Below are positions 63,847 to 64,000 of a stretch of DNA of 64,000 bases, one piece after another. The stretch covers positions 2,232,001 through 2,296,000 of the forward strand of contig NC_071349.1 in the NCBI RefSeq assembly GCF_027744825.2, read 5' to 3'. The notes under the pieces are model-generated. The model was not told the DNA's origin and made no database searches. It saw only the letters and a list, made by a program, of their open reading frames with translations. Numbering within the stretch: position 1 is the stretch's first letter; every line of letters starts with the position of its first letter. The stretch is from Synchiropus splendidus. Its lineage: Eukaryota > Chordata > Actinopteri > Syngnathiformes > Callionymidae. A program made the translations under genes and the position numbers.

Positions 63847-64000
63847 AAGTGTTTTTCCAAAGTTATCAATATTTTTATGTTTGGCTTTCCGGAATCGACC
63901 TTATCTCAGGCTGAAAACGCGTTTTACATATTTTGCCATAACTTTGCAGGGAAGCTTCAGAAGATGAAATTTTAACATCCCACTATAGCAGAAAGTGTCT
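63847..64000 (+). repeat. Partial monomer at the right window edge
   Basis: The unit starts AAGTG at 63,847 and runs 154 bp to the window end without any sign of an array border, so the satellite continues beyond the window. Confidence 0.95.

Larger units (their letters stand above)
1..64000 (+). repeat. Tandem satellite array, ~188-bp monomer, window-wide
   Basis: The same unit recurs from the first base to the last, always in the same orientation. Unit starts at 1, 189, 377 and 565 give a period of exactly 188 bp, and the same spacing holds wherever I checked (for example 17,666 to 17,854 and 63,659 to 63,847). The last unit starts at 63,847 and is cut at 154 bp by the window edge. Units of 187 or 189 bp occur through single-base indels. 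GC content of a consensus-like unit is about 40%. I saw no inversion, no spacer and no foreign insertion. Unit length near one nucleosome plus linker and the multi-monomer repeats fit a centromeric or pericentromeric satellite; that role is inferred, not shown. I do not recognise the family by name. Confidence 0.98.
53035..64000 (+). repeat. 6,096-bp HOR, ~1.8 copies
   Basis: Sequence from about 53,035 to 56,789 recurs from about 59,131 to 62,885 at a constant offset of 6,096 bp. That equals 33 x 188 minus 107 (the fused-pair deletion) minus 1 (the CATAATTTGC deletion). Markers: the fused pairs at 53,078 and 59,174, GGCTGTGAGCGCG, GTTTTTTGAAAGTTTTC, ATCAATATGTTTATG, CTCGGGCTG and the CATAATTTGC monomer. 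Differences include CTAAGC near 53,338 against CTAAGT near 59,434. After 62,885 the second copy skips 11 monomers (2,068 bp) present in the first and aligns with 58,857 onward. Confidence 0.88.

Noticed and set aside
1..64000. CRISPR array
   Set aside because: The repeats are 188 bp with no unique spacers between them, and the whole unit is repeated, unlike a 24-48-bp repeat with variable spacers.
1..64000. Named satellite family or species assignment
   Set aside because: I do not recognise the monomer as any family I can name with confidence. A 188-bp period and 40% GC fit many plant and animal satellites. A search against a satellite database would settle it.

Overview
The whole window is one uninterrupted tandem satellite DNA array. 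Every part I read is a direct, head-to-tail copy of a unit of about 188 bp (roughly 340 monomers, about 40% GC by hand count of a consensus-like copy), always in the same orientation. I see no protein-coding gene, RNA gene, transposon, CRISPR array or unique single-copy sequence. Both window edges fall inside the array, so it extends further on at least the right side and probably both.

The sequence suggests a eukaryotic chromosome, most likely a centromeric or pericentromeric region. The monomer is near nucleosome-plus-linker length, there is multi-level higher-order repeat (HOR) structure, and I noticed no inserted elements. Every CpG in the monomer occurs in both C-to-T and G-to-A decayed forms, which points to a host with cytosine methylation (plants and vertebrates are the obvious candidates). 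I do not recognise the satellite family and cannot name the organism.

Layout by monomer subfamily: domain A (1 to about 10,500) has monomers with an AAGATTCTG variant and contains 5-mer and 9-mer duplications. Domain B (about 10,500-16,890) has TAGAGTTTTTCCTGAG-type monomers and nested 1,127-bp, 752-bp and 3,570-bp-offset duplications. A short transition (16,890-17,405) carries a 188-bp monomer duplicated in place. Segment C1 (about 17,405-27,310) is a long mosaic repeated almost unchanged as segment C2 (about 48,036-56,970). A mixed mosaic (27,310-33,057) follows, then a 3-mer HOR (33,058-34,561), a mixed zone (34,562 to about 38,000), and domain E (about 38,000-48,035) built from a 7-mer of 1,318 bp with a superimposed 9-mer duplication of 1,693 bp. 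From about 53,035 to the end there is a 6,096-bp repeat period of 33 monomers, one of them shortened by 107 bp, with a 7-mer (1,316 bp) amplification inside it.

No genes act together here. The interest is structural: dyad-symmetric motifs within the monomer, shared rare deletions that trace amplification history, and sharp borders between HOR families. Coordinates of duplications come from matching diagnostic variants by eye; most borders are uncertain by about 10-50 bp.
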